From the NCBI GenBank assembly GCA_947471745.1, contig CANJKZ010000088.1:496001-560000 (forward strand): 64,000 nucleotides of DNA, read 5' to 3'. Position 1 is the first letter of the stretch. Each line of letters begins with the position of its first letter. This document shows positions 11,614 to 21,634 of the stretch, in pieces. A program made the translations under genes and the position numbers. Origin of the DNA: Closterium sp. Naga37s-1 (Eukaryota; Streptophyta; Zygnematophyceae; Desmidiales; Closteriaceae). The notes under the pieces were generated by a model. It saw only the letters and a program-made list of their open reading frames with translations, was not told where the DNA came from and ran no database searches.

Positions 11614-11773
11614 TGTCAAACATATATGCTTAGTTATATCTAGGCTTAGTTTATGTGTTTATAGTTGTCTAGGCTATAGTGGGTTTAGCCTTAGGGGGTA
11701 CAAATTTCTCTCGACATTCTACTTGTACCCCTTTCCTTTAATTAGTCCACCATTCTCGCCTACTATTCTGACA
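11614..11773 (+). repeat. Copia-2 3' LTR (160 bp)
   Basis: Begins TGTCAAACATATATG, ends ATTCTGACA, with inverted ends TGTCA/TGACA. It is preceded by the polypurine tract and followed by antisense gag of Copia-1. Its last ~65 bp match the 5' remnant at 5089-5152 with a few differences, so the insertion is not very recent. Confidence 0.9.
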
Positions 11774-12745
11774 AGTAGCTCCAGCCCGACCATCACCACT
11801 CCCACTGCCGCCACTACCTCCACTCCCACCACTGCCACCACCGCCGCCACCAAAGCCCCCACTCTCGCCACCACTCCCACCACCGCCACCACCTCCACTT
11901 CCTCCACCACCTCCACTGCCGCCCCCACCACCACCCCCGCTGCCACCGCCACCACTCCTACCACCCATGCCCTTGCTGCTGCGGCGCTTCCCACTAGCAG
12001 AAGCAACCCCAACTTCCTCAGCACCAAGGATGTCAACAGCAGCAGCAGAGGCGTAGGAGGGGGCAAGGGGGGAGGGGGAACACCCCTCAAAGAAGGGCGT
12101 GCGAGGAGTGCCACGAGCGGCACCTATAGCGACTACACTAATCTCGGCTGCAACGATGTGCTGCTTGAGTAGGTCGACAGTGAGGGCTGTGGGGTCAAGT
12201 GCGAGAAAGTGGTCCCTGACAGCGCGAAGAGAGTCAGGGAGGCGGGTGACTATAAAGTAGAGAGTGATGTACATCGGGGGCGGGTTCCTCTTAAGGAACT
12301 CTGCTGGGAGGGCAGCGCGGTAGCGAGCGTCGCTAGTGCGAAGGTGGGCAACGAGGTCCTCTACTGTGGCAAAGGCGGACAGCTCGGGAAACAGGTAGGG
12401 CAGTACAAGACGGCCTAGAGCAGCAGTGGCAGGCGAGGAGTAACGGGCGACTATAGCATCGTACAGTGCCTGTGCAGTCCTGTGCTGTCCGAAGTGAGCG
12501 CATTCGGCTAACGACAGGTGGTTACGAATGGCTAAGCGAGCAACAGCGTCACGAGTAAGCCACTGTGAGCGAGTCGCACTGTCAGCTGTGGCGGGAGGGG
12601 CGGGAGCGGCTCCAGACGTGTGGTCAAACAACGACACGCTGTCTGTAGAGTCGCTCAGTAAGTACATCTGTAAGTCGTCGAGCCACGTGTCGAACTGAAT
12701 CGGATGGCCCTCATGATGGAATGCGAGTACGCGGAGAGAAGCCAT
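11774..12745 (-). pseudogene. Copia-1 gag, N-terminal part, cut by Copia-2
   Basis: The minus frame opens at ATG 12745 with MASLRVLAFHHEGHPIQFD, the start shared by this Copia family, and runs without a stop through the UBN2-type gag (NHLSLAECAHFGQHRTAQAL, PPPMYITLYFIVTRLPDSLR, TPRTPFFEGCSPSP) into a Gly-rich tail. Coding sequence breaks at 11774 where the Copia-2 LTR starts; gag resumes at 5088. Gag binds RNA and forms the particle. The first 324 codons are undamaged apart from the insertion. The upstream in-frame codons (to 12925) lie in the repetitive leader and were not taken as the start. Confidence 0.88.
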
Positions 12746-13633
12746 AGCAGCGCAGAACGCAGGGCGGGCAGGAGCAAGGGGTGGCAAGCGGGCTGCAAGT
12801 GGAGGCGCGCAGGCTACAGGAGGGGCGGCTTGCGGGCCTAGGAGTGGCAGGCGGGCCGCAAGGTGCGGCGTGCAGGGCTGCAGGGGCGGCGAGAGTGCCG
12901 CAAGGGGCGGCGCGCGGGGCTGCACAGGCGGCTCGCTGGCTGCACGGGCGAAGGGCGGGCCGCAAGAGGCGGCGCGCGGGGCTGCAGGGGGCGGCGAGCA
13001 GTGCAGCAGGGGCGGCGCGCAGGGCCTAGGGGCGACAGGCGGGTCGCAAATGGCGGCGCGCGGGGCAGCAGGGGCGGTGGGCAGGCCGCAAGAGGTGGCG
13101 CGCGGGGCTGCAGGGGCGGGCCGCGGGTTGCAGGGGCCAAGGGCAGGCCGCTAGGGGCGGCGCGCGGGGCTGCAGGGGCGGCGAGCAGGGCAGCAGGGGT
13201 GGCGCGCGGGGCCTAGGGGCGATGGGCGGGCCACAAGGGGTTGCGCGCGGGGCAGCAGGGGCAACGGGCTGGCCGCAAGGGGCGGCGCGGGGCTGCAGGG
13301 GCTGCGAGGAGGGCAGCAGGGGTGGCGCGCGGGGCAGCAGAGGTGACGGGCGGGCCTGTAGGGGCGGCGCGCGGGGCTGCAGGGGCGGCACGAAGGCAGC
13401 AGGGGCAGCGCGCTGGGCTGTGAGGGTCGGCAGGCGGGTCGCAAGCGGTCGACGCGCGGGCTGCAGGGGCGGCGCGAGGGCCGTGACGAGGAGGCGGGCG
13501 GGCTGTCAGGGCAGCGCGCTAGCGGTAGGGGCGGGTCGTGGGCTGCTAGAGGCAGCGCGACTAGCTGCTAGGGGCAGTTCGTGGGGCAGCTCTGTGGTAG
13601 GCCCTAAAAAAAAACGGTCCTAGCGAAAGACCT
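12746..13633 (-). repeat. GC-rich tandem-repeat leader of Copia-1
   Basis: Nearly 0.9 kb of imperfect GGGGCGGCGCGCGGGGCTGCA-like units between PBS and gag of the minus-strand element. Frames on both strands are open but encode only Arg/Ala/Gly/Pro strings, which I attribute to composition. Position and character match the Copia-2 leader while the repeat unit differs. Confidence 0.8.
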
Positions 13634-13645
13634 GCTCTGATACCA
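13634..13645 (-). other. Copia-1 primer-binding site
   Basis: Reverse complement TGGTATCAGAGC. It abuts a TRIM LTR (13646-13783) rather than the Copia LTR, which lies one TRIM unit further out at 13853-13983. Confidence 0.85.
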
Positions 13646-13783
13646 TGTCAGAATTCCAACCACTAGACCATTCGAATAAAAGGGCTTATTAAGTAGCAGG
13701 TCAGTGCGCCCATAACCCCCGAGGACAACGAGCTTGTAACCCTTCCCTAGGATCAATCGGGGATCACCAGTGGACCTCTGACA
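13646..13783 (-). repeat. TRIM LTR inserted at the Copia-1 LTR/PBS boundary
   Basis: In minus orientation this 138-bp block runs TGTCAGAGG to ATTCTGACA and aligns along its length with the TRIM LTRs at 32959-33099, 33193-33333 and 4525-4662, including the end segment AATGGTCTAGTGGTTGGAATTC. It is followed on the minus strand by the Copia-1 PBS. Confidence 0.88.
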
Positions 13784-13852
13784 CCCCCCCGCACTGGGAT
13801 GCCCGAATTGCACACACTAGGATTCGAACCCGAGACCTTCGCTCTGATACCA
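13784..13852 (-). mobile_element. TRIM internal domain (PBS, B box, polypurine tract)
   Basis: 69 bp in minus orientation: TGGTATCAGAGC (13841-13852), then a T-arm-like segment with a perfect B-box match GGTTCGAATCC (13820-13830), then a G-run GCGGGGGGG directly before the TRIM LTR. It is the counterpart of the 93-bp internal region of the complete TRIM at 33100-33192. No coding capacity. Its 5' neighbour is the Copia LTR (13853-13983) instead of a TRIM LTR. Confidence 0.85.
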
Positions 13853-13983
13853 TGTCAGAAGAATGAACGAGAATGAATGAACTATGAAAGAGTTGGGTAC
13901 AATTACTAACCCTTATTGAGTTGTACCCCTTATGGGCTACCCCACTATAGCCTACACAAAGTAATCAATATAACATTCTGACA
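13853..13983 (-). repeat. Copia-1 5' LTR (131 bp)
   Basis: Minus orientation, TGTCAGAATGTTATATTG to CTTCTGACA, clearly related to the LTRs at 52332-52462, 52665-52795 and 52869-53002. The outer edge (13984) meets a LINE. The matching 3' LTR is not in the window, so no target duplication can be checked. Confidence 0.88.
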
Positions 13984-13984
13984 G

Positions 13985-16357
13985 GTCGATTACATCTCTG
14001 ATCATAGCTTCGCGGTTAGAATAGCTCACCGTATAGATGCCAAGATCTGTCTTGGTCCTGGGCTATGGCGGCTTCATGCGTCGATGGTGCATAAGAAGGG
14101 GGTGTGAAGCATTGTCGAAGCAACAGTGGAGAAGTGTGAGGTCACTGACGGCAGTAGCTTTGAGCTTCTTCTGTCGCGACTGGCTGTGGGGCTTTGAGCG
14201 TTTGCGAAGGAGGAAGGTAAACGGGTTAAGGCAACGGTGACGCATCTGGTCGATGACGTGGCGGAGCTGCGGCATGCGATGATGCGGGATCCGTCCTGCA
14301 AGGTACCATGTGAACGGTTAGCTGTGAAGGAAGTGCAGCTGCGGGAATACCAAGCATCGCGGAAGGACAAGCTGCACCTGATGTCGGGCATGAGGATGGA
14401 GCTCCGTGGCGAGGTCGCGTCGTAGCATCTGACGGCGATGGTGTAGTCCAGGAAAGCGTACACTCAAATCTCAGAGTTTCAGACCGCAGGAGGGGCTGTG
14501 TCGGACTCTGAAGGCATCCTCCGAGCAGCGTCACAGTTCTTCGCTGACATCTTCAGGATGGATCGCTGCCAGTTGGAGGAAAACTGGAGGCCTGCAAATG
14601 ACAAGAAGTTGCGATCATGGGAAGCAGAGGAGTTAGCAGCGGATTGGACGGAGGAGGAGGTGAAAAAAAACATTTGGGGTGATGGCGGCAAACAAATCAC
14701 CGAAGAGGGATGGCTTACCGAAGGAGTTGTTTGAGGCTCACTGGGACCTATTGGGGAAGGGGTTCATGGCCCTGGCCAGAGATATTGCATCATCGGCGGT
14801 GCTCTCAACGGAGGTGAAGGAGGCGGTTACGATCTTACTTCACAAGAAGGGTGACAAGGATCAACTTAATAATTACCGCCCTATTACGCTGCATAACTTC
14901 ACGTACAAGGTGTTGGCGCGGGTTGTTGCAGACAGAATGAAGAAGTTCCTAAGCCAAGTGATTTCGTCGGAACAGTACGGTTTCCTACCCAGAAGAAGGT
15001 TGTCAGACATGGTGGGGTTGGTCGCTGACATCATTGACGCGGCCTGGAACGATAACGAGGACTGGTTCCTCCTCTTGGTTGACTTCAAAAAGGCATTTGA
15101 CTCCGTCTCACGCGGTTACCTCTTCCGGACGATGCAGGAGATGGGTTTCCTAGATCGCTTCGTACATTGGGTGGAGGGCCTGCACAAGGGGACGCAGACG
15201 CGGCTGTTAGTGAACGGCTGGATGGGGGAAGGCGTGGAGGTGGTCTCCGGTGTCTGGCAGGGCTGCCCCCTTGCTCCGTACCTCTTCCTATGCGCGGTGG
15301 AGCCGTTGACGCAGACGGTTCTCAAACAGAAGCTGGGGATCAGTAAGGCGAGCGAGAGGTTGGCATATATTGGTTACGCGGACAACACCACCTTGGTCCT
15401 GGAAAGGAAAAGCCAGATCATCAGAGCGGAGCAGATTCTGAAAAGGTTTGAATTGACGTCTGGGCTGGCGACAAATCGAGACAAGTCAGTTATCTTACCG
15501 TTGGGAAATAACCTTGGTATGACATCTGGCCGGGCGCAAGGTTTCCGGTGGGCAGAGGCGAATGAAGCGGAGAAACTCCTTGGGGTGTGGGTGACTCCCT
15601 CCGGAAGTTGCCTGACAACGTGGGAAAAGCCTGAGGAGGATGTGACGGGGAAAATTAAAAGATGGCAGCAGAAATTACTGCCGACATCGGCGAGGACGGC
15701 GGTGGTCAATAGCTACACGATGCCAAAAGCTGCATTTCAAGCACAGGTCTACCCCCCTCAGATGAAGCAGTGGGGAACCATCTTCAAGACGTTCCACAAT
15801 TTTGTGTCAGGTAATAAGGCAACGGTGTACAGGGTGTTCAGGTTATGGAGCCAGGAGCTGCTGCACACCCCGAGGAAGATGGGAGGTGTGGGGGTGCATG
15901 ACCCGGAGATGATTCTGGAGTGTCTCACGGCTAGGAGGGTGGGGTTTTTGGCACTGGAGACAAATCAACTAAAAAAACATATCATGACGTGGGCGGCGGA
16001 TCTGCCCATCGGCATCGAGACGATTACATCCATCACGCTGCATCAAATTTGGTTGGAGCGTTGCGATGCTGTCTTCAGAGGCACCAAGTTTCGAGCTAGG
16101 CGGGTGCTCCGTCGGATTGAAACGACCTTCCGGCTGCATGCACGAATCTACACGAGGGCGAGAGACGCGCAATAGAGGAAGCGTCAAGGGACATGGCAGG
16201 AGGAGAATTTCCGCCGCACAATGGAGAGGGAAAACAATCTAATGTTTCGGATCAGGGACAAGAATTGCAAGTCGTGGACGTGGACGAAAGCTTTCACAAA
16301 TGTCTGGTTGGCGCCGAGGATGACTCACCGACCTCCTTAGATGCTGCAACTGGGGCA
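13985..16357 (+). pseudogene. LINE endonuclease C-terminus and reverse transcriptase
   Basis: Coding remains in several frames. EN end: ~13985-14100. RT: 14498-16175, with a frameshift in an A8 run (14663-14670) between EEVKKNI and MAANKSPKRDGLPKELF. Recognisable RT blocks are NKSPKRDGL, NNYRPITLHN, EQYGFLPRRRLSD, LLVDFKKAFDSVSR, GVWQGCPLAPYLF and GYADNTTLVLE. The catalytic YADD box reads YADN, so the second Asp is lost, which should abolish activity. After TAG at about 16175 the same frame continues with MFRIRDKNCKSWTWTKAF to a TAG at about 16340. Confidence 0.87.
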
Positions 16358-16441
16358 GCCACGTGGCCTCCCCTTCGCGCACAGTTGTGACTGTTTTAGT
16401 CTATGTCTGCTTGCTCATTCGGTGTACATGTCAATTGCCCC

Positions 16442-16467
16442 AAAAAAAAAAAAAAAAAAAAAAAAAA
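16442..16467 (+). repeat. Poly(A) tract of the LINE
   Basis: 26 consecutive A residues end the LINE and are followed without a spacer by Gypsy LTR sequence (TTGTTGTTACAATCC), the usual 3' signature of target-primed reverse transcription. Confidence 0.9.
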
Positions 16468-16975
16468 TTGTTGTTACAATCCAACCAAACAACAAAGCAA
16501 CCATACAAATCTATTAAGTTGGGTTTTCCCAACCAAACAAAATGCCACTTAGGTTCCAAGCCTATGAGCTCCCCAACCATGGAAGCCATGGTTAGGAAAG
16601 AGCCCCCAAAGGGTATTGTGGAAGGGGTTAGAGCTAACAAGCTCATTCCTCACTTCCCAACTCCAACATACCAATTTGGAAATGGGATTTCTCTAAGTCT
16701 TGACTCTCTCTCTAACAAAATCTCCTTCACAACTAGAGTTGTGTTTTCTTCAAGGACAAGTTCTACAAGAAGCTACCTACCTACTTGCTAAAGCTTCATC
16801 AACATTCTTCAAGCTCTTTGTCTCCTCTCAAGCTTTAGTTCTATAAAGGCTAGATTATCCCTTGGTGGGATTAGTTAATCTTGGAAGCCTTGTATCTTGA
16901 TTTTATATATATAGTCAAGGAGGATTTATATTTAACACACGGTTGCCCGTTGTTATAAGGGTCATGGTTCTTACA
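16468..16975 (+). repeat. Gypsy 5' LTR, 5'-truncated
   Basis: Aligns with the 3' LTR from about 30795 onward (TTGTTGTTACAATCCAACCA...). Its last segment, TTTATATTTAACACACGG ... GGTTCTTACA, ends just before the PBS. The first ~215 bp, present at 30580-30794, are missing and replaced by the LINE. Confidence 0.88.
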
Positions 16976-16976
16976 T

Positions 16977-16989
16977 TGGTATCTAGAGC
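16977..16989 (+). other. Gypsy primer-binding site, variant
   Basis: TGGTATCTAGAGC follows the LTR end after one base. It differs from the iMet-type site TGGTATCAGAGC by one inserted base (CTA for CA). It may be an altered iMet site or prime from another tRNA. Confidence 0.6.
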
Positions 16990-17460
16990 TAGGGTTATCC
17001 TAAGCCTAGTGGGGGATTTTGCCCTTAGAGATTATATATATATATATATATATCTTAGAGTTGTTGGCCTCTTTTTAAGAGAATACTTAAGATATGAAAG
17101 CTTGAAGTTGAAGAGTTCAAGATCTACTAGATCTACAACTGCAACTTCAATCTAAGAAGAGATATTTATATCTCTCGCCCAGCTTTTGGTGGAAGACTCT
17201 CTACTGTTGAGTAGTGGAGTATAAACTTGGATCTGGAGGATTTGTTGAGGGTTATTCAAGTTCTCTTTATTGAGATTTGGATAGACCCTGCCCTTTCACT
17301 TAGGTGATTGGGAGTGCTGGCAACAAATATGTTACCTTTGGTAACCTTGAGTTATTCTGTAGAAGAAATTTCTTTTATAATAATTTCTTGCTTTACCATT
17401 GAGGTGGTAAAATGATTTTAACAGAATCAACCCATATCTGAAAAGCTCCCTTTATCCTTA
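16990..17460 (+). other. Gypsy 5' untranslated leader
   Basis: About 470 bp with no open frame of note. It holds a (TA)n run at 17035-17052. The rest is AT-rich and unlike the GC-rich leaders of the Copia elements. Confidence 0.7.
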
Positions 17461-17999
17461 TGGCATCTAGCCAAGAGAAGGAAATGGCAAGGGAGAAAGG
17501 GCACACTCCACCTAATGAGGTGGTGAAAAATGCTGCTGAGATTGACCTCAATCAAGATGAGGCAATGGCTGACATTGAGCTGGATGACATTGAGAACCTA
17601 GACCTTGAAGATGAGGATAACTATGTTGAAGCTGATACCCATGGTGAAGCTGATAACCATGGTGAAGCTGATAACCATGGTGAAGCTGGTAACCGTGGTG
17701 AATCTGATAACAATGATGAAGAGGAGAACGCCAGTGAAAGGGAGAACACTGCTTATGAAAATGACTTCACTGAAGGTGAAGGCATGAGTTATCCCATCTT
17801 CGAGGAGATAATTAAGCTCCAAGCTCAAGTGTCAACTCAAAATATCACCATCTTGCAGTAGCAGACGTCCATTGATGGTCTCAAGAAGCATACTCGAAAC
17901 CTTCAGGCTAAGTTGCGCATTGCCACGAAAGAGGTCTGCGAGTTCCGTCGCAGCCTGGGCACTAAAAAGCGCCAAATTGAGGAGCTTCAGGATAGATGT
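17461..17999 (+). pseudogene. Gypsy gag, N-terminal part
   Basis: Opens at ATG 17460/17461 with MASSQEKEMAREKGHTPPNE, very acidic, followed by four or five imperfect 18-bp units encoding EADNHG/EAGNRG and a coiled-coil-like stretch (YPIFEEIIKLQAQVSTQN). TAG ends the frame at 17859-17861, but similar heptad-rich sequence continues in the same frame (LKKHTRNLQAKLRIATKEV) to the Copia-3 LTR at 18000. The capsid core of the same gag resumes after 25815. Confidence 0.8.
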
Positions 18000-19101
18000 T
18001 GTTAACGGGAATGGATTGTTGGCCCCGCCCTTGCTTAGGCAACGCCGACGACTTGGTCGGATGTACGGGAGTAGCAGCCCACCGTTCACAGTGGGAGAGC
18101 TGCTCGACATGTTTCGTCGAGCTGCACGGGACCGCTGTGGTGTTGCTGTCGACCAGGGAGCTCAACAGCTGCAACTGACTGGTCTGGGCGACCGGTGGGC
18201 CATCGACCAGGAGGGGCAGTTCGACCGAGAGGTCGACGGAGCAGTCCGTCGACCTGCAGTTCGACCGGGAGGTTGACGGAGCAGTCTGTCGACCTGCAGT
18301 TCGACTAGGAGGTCAACGGAGCAGACCGTTGACCTGACAAGTGAGCAGCGGTCGACGAGGGGAGCTCGGCGACAACAGCTGACAGTTCTGGCCGATGGAA
18401 GGGGTCCGTCGACCAGGGGGTAGCTCGACGGGAGCTGTGGTCAACCAGGGGCACCTGGTGGTCGACCAGAGGGACCCGGTGGTCGACCAGAGGCACTTGG
18501 TGGTCGACCAGAGCACCTGGGGTTGTCCAGGTCGACCGGGTAACCTGCTCGGCAAATTCTGCGGAGGCACAAGAACGTCGTCAAGATCGCGATGGCGAAG
18601 GCGACTTCGGGTTGGTATCCCGAAGTCGATGTGGCTTGTCAGGCGCAGACAACAGCCGACGGATGCACAACGGTGCAAGTCGGGCCAGTCGTCTACGCGC
18701 ACCTGCGAGCGTGCGCACTGCTGTCTTCTACGGGGCAACCCTGGACAGCCGCTCTGCTGCAGCGTTGGCACACCGTCGACTTGCTGTGTTGGCAGGTCGC
18801 CTTTATGTAGTGCTGGCGCGGCTCCTCTACGCAACGCTGGCAGGCGGTCGACCATGCTGTGCTGTCGGTCGACCAGGCTAACTGCAGAGTTGCTAGGTGC
18901 CTGATGTAGTCATTGTTATCATTGCTTGTTCAACAATTCTGTAATTTCGACTTTGCTAGTGGAAACTCTTGCCGATTTCCCCTGTGATTTTTCAAGCACC
19001 AAGGAACTAGGCAAAGCCATGATCACTCCTAGTAGTTCGTGCCAACCCCCATAGTCTAGCTCACTACCGTTGTAAAGTGAATCCCGCATGGTGCGGTGAG
19101 C
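18000..19101 (+). repeat. Copia-3 5' LTR (~1.1 kb)
   Basis: Starts TGTTAACGGG. It contains at least a dozen GTCGAC hexamers, several inside the palindrome TGGTCGACCA at 18400-18540. LTR end is placed at the last base shared with the 3' copy, giving equal lengths of 1102 bp; a CA follows at 19101-19102 and TGGACGGCCCCGCAG could be the PBS, but I do not recognise the tRNA. Confidence 0.8.
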
Positions 19102-19189
19102 ATGGACGGCCCCGCAGATTACCTTTACATAGGAGCAGACTTTTGCACCTACTAAGTCTTTCGTAGGCCGGCAGCAGCGATAGTCACCA

Positions 19190-20470
19190 TGGTCGACCCC
19201 GTAGCTGATGTGGGTGTAGCGGACACCTTGGAGGCACGCTTAGCTGACAACGAGGTTGACGGCGGTGCACGAGTCAGCGGCAACGATGGCATGAAACAGA
19301 GAGGGGTGATCAAGGTCGACGGTGGCGTCGACAGGAGTCAGGCGCGAGTGCAACGGTCGATGGCGGCTGCAGGCAGCTCGCGTGCCGACGTCGATGGTCG
19401 ACGTCGCTCTCCTCTACGAAGTGGTGGAGGGCTCTCGGCAACGACGCATGTGACGGTGAGCGGGATTGCACTGACGTATGGCTACTTCAAGTTTTCGCCG
19501 GACTGGATCACCGTCGCAACGTTGCAAGGTCGACGGGACCTCATCACCTAGAGGGAGTCGATAGAACCTCAGCTAGAGGTCGCTGGGCTGAAGGGCTTCA
19601 TCGACAGCATAGTGCCAATTCCGCCCGTGGATGATGTCAAGCTGCAAGGGGAGTTTCGTGCGGCTCACTTACTCACCTTCATGGTCATCTCGAGGTGCTA
19701 CTCGCCGGTGGTGCAGCTGGCGCTCACGAGCTGTCGAGAGCGACTGGATGCTGGTCACCAGGCATGGCACTTCATCCTGTCGACGTATCAGGTCCGGGAC
19801 GACCTGTACATCGCACAGCTAGAGGAGAAGATGACACACATTCGGATGGGCTAGCAGGATTCGGCGACAGACTGCTGCAACCGTGCTCGACGGATCCTGG
19901 CTGAGATGCGGATGGCGGGTGCCGAATACTCGACGACGTCCTACATCTCCCACATCGTCAAGGGCCTGCCGCGCGGCTACAACCTCATGAAGAGGATGAT
20001 GATGGTACCCGGCACGCGTGAGTCCTTCGACGAGGACTCCATCATGAGCTACATTCTTCAAGACGAGGCGATGCAGGAGGCCAAACAGCCCACGGAGCTC
20101 CTTCCTCGGGCAAACTACGCTGCACCGACGAAGCTGAATTAGCAGCAAGGGCAGCGCGGGAAGCCTGGCAGAGGTGGTAGCGGAGGTGGGCGGTCGACGA
20201 AGGACGTCGACGAAAAGAGGTCGACGCGAGACAAGGGCCGAGGAGGTGGTGGTCGACGGCGGGAGTGCTGGATCTGCCACGACCCTGACCACCTTTCCTA
20301 CAAGTGTCCCAACCGCGATGACAGCGACGAGGACAACACCAAGGGAGGCCGCGGTCGATCGACCAGCCGTCGCCCACGTGGAGATGCAAAGCCGTGCAAG
20401 GAGAAGTAGATGTCGAAGAAGACATCGTCGACAAAGGACGTCGACAACTCCAGCGGCAAGAGCTGAGGCG
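19190..20470 (+). pseudogene. Copia-3 gag with CCHC zinc knuckle
   Basis: Open from ATG 19189-19191 (MVDPVADVGVADTLEARLAD) to a TAG at 19551. The gag core then continues in pieces: LKGFIDSIVPIPPVDDVKLQ, YQVRDDLYIAQLEEKMTHIR and SYISHIVKGLPRGYNLMKRM. A classical zinc knuckle C-x2-C-x4-H-x4-C (CWICHDPDHLSYKC) lies near 20268-20310, followed by an acidic tail. At least three in-frame stops are present. The knuckle is the ordinary type, unlike the long finger of the other Copia family. Confidence 0.8.
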
Positions 20471-20539
20471 ACAGGGAGGCGTCGTGCTCGATGTTGACGT
20501 AATGGAGCCGACGGTCTCGCTGGTGCCGGAGGCTGGCGG

Positions 20540-20776
20540 CAACTGTGCAAGCCAACCCGATGGCGGTGCTGCTCGACAGCGGCTGCTCCCACCATCTGAT
20601 GGGGACAAAGGCGGTCTTCGTCGACATGGCGTTGAGCGACGGCGTGAAGCACGTGTGTGGATTCAACGGGGCACTAAAGCCTGTTGAGGGTCGCGGAACC
20701 GTCGCTCTGCAAGGGGAGGCCGAGAAGCGGGTCCTCATCCCCGACGTGCTCTACGTTCCGCGCGTACAGGTGAACC
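20540..20776 (+). pseudogene. Copia-3 protease, interrupted
   Basis: Encodes the Copia aspartic protease: NPMAVLLDSGCSHHLMG, with DSGC at the active site where DSGA is typical, then GRGTVALQGEAEKRVLIPDV and LYVPRVQVNL. The frame is cut at 20777 by a solo LTR and resumes at 21638 (LLSAGQLKESGVQL). Confidence 0.85.
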
Positions 20777-21634
20777 TGTTATGTGATGCTATCATTTGCA
20801 TTCACGTCTGTCTGCCTCCCATCATATGTTCGTGTGTTGCATGCGTGGTGTGAGCGTGTGCAAGAATTTGTGTTTGGTGTTGTTTGGATTTTCTGAGTGT
20901 GTGTGTGTGAATGTTATTTGCTTGAGCAGATATCTGAAGTGACTCCTCTGCTCAAGAGCTTCCCGAAGAACCGAGAATCGCTGCGATCGAAGCAAGAACG
21001 AGAAAGATATGATCGTTCGAAGTTTTGATTGAGATGCGGCGACTATAGGAATTTGCGGGTTGACTCAATATGGGGTACAGACTTTTGGGGGTTGGTAAAT
21101 TCGATACCATCACTGTAGATGATGCCAAGTGGTTGGGAGAAGCCAAACCAGGTTGGCAAGTGTGGCCAAGTTGGGTGAGGTGGATGGCATGAGTTGGGAA
21201 AGTGACAAATGTCAAAGTTGGGGTGTCTATAGAGAGGGGAATTTTGTGGAATGGGGTTTCCTTGGTTGAGGACTTCCTTGGGACCTTCCCTCTCGTCCTC
21301 CTCATCCCCTCCTACCTGGTTCTATTGCTACTCTAACTTTCTTGTGTGAACTTGTGAGATAATTGTGATTGAGTTACGTTTTCTATGGCAGCATACCCCC
21401 TAGTGCGCCGAAGTTCATAACTCAAGTTATACTCCATATTTTGATACTATTCAAATTGGGAAAGATAGCCACGGTCAAGGGCTACAACATAGTCGAGTTT
21501 GAAAGAATTCTAACAGTGGACCTTTCGTCGACGACGTTTCTTGTGACGACGACTTTTCTGTCCAGAATTGTAGTTGACGATTTTGAGATATTTCAGCCCC
21601 TAATCTTCATAGACTCCGTCCTTAGTCTCTAACA
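20777..21634 (+). repeat. 858-bp solo LTR with TSD GAACC
   Basis: The block begins TGTTATGTGATGC and ends CTCTAACA, with inverted ends TGTTA/TAACA. GAACC flanks both sides (20772-20776 and 21635-21639). Removing the block and one GAACC restores the protease/pre-integrase frame of Copia-3. It has no coding potential and matches no other LTR in the window, so its parent element is unknown. Confidence 0.87.

Larger units (their letters stand above)
5089..11773 (+). mobile_element. Copia-2, LTR retrotransposon nested in Copia-1
   Basis: A plus-strand Ty1/copia element: a 5' LTR remnant (5089-5152), PBS, repetitive leader, gag-pol remains and a complete 3' LTR (11614-11773). The left LTR lacks its first ~95 bp, so no target-site duplication can be tested. 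The flanks are two halves of the same minus-strand gag: Gly-rich linker on the right (11774), Gln-rich segment on the left (5088). Copia-2 therefore landed in Copia-1, and a small deletion removed its left end. Three frameshifts, a stop and an internal gag deletion make it inactive on its own. Confidence 0.9.
13984..16467 (+). mobile_element. LINE (non-LTR retrotransposon), 5' truncated, poly(A) tail
   Basis: The element starts inside the apurinic endonuclease-like domain (DYISDHSFAVRI, with the SDH motif, then GPGLWRLH) and ends in 26 A residues (16442-16467). It carries the RT described separately. To the right, Gypsy LTR sequence starts at once, so the LINE sits in or beside the Gypsy 5' LTR. 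To the left it meets the Copia-1 LTR. No target-site duplication could be recognised because both flanks were rearranged. Confidence 0.88.
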
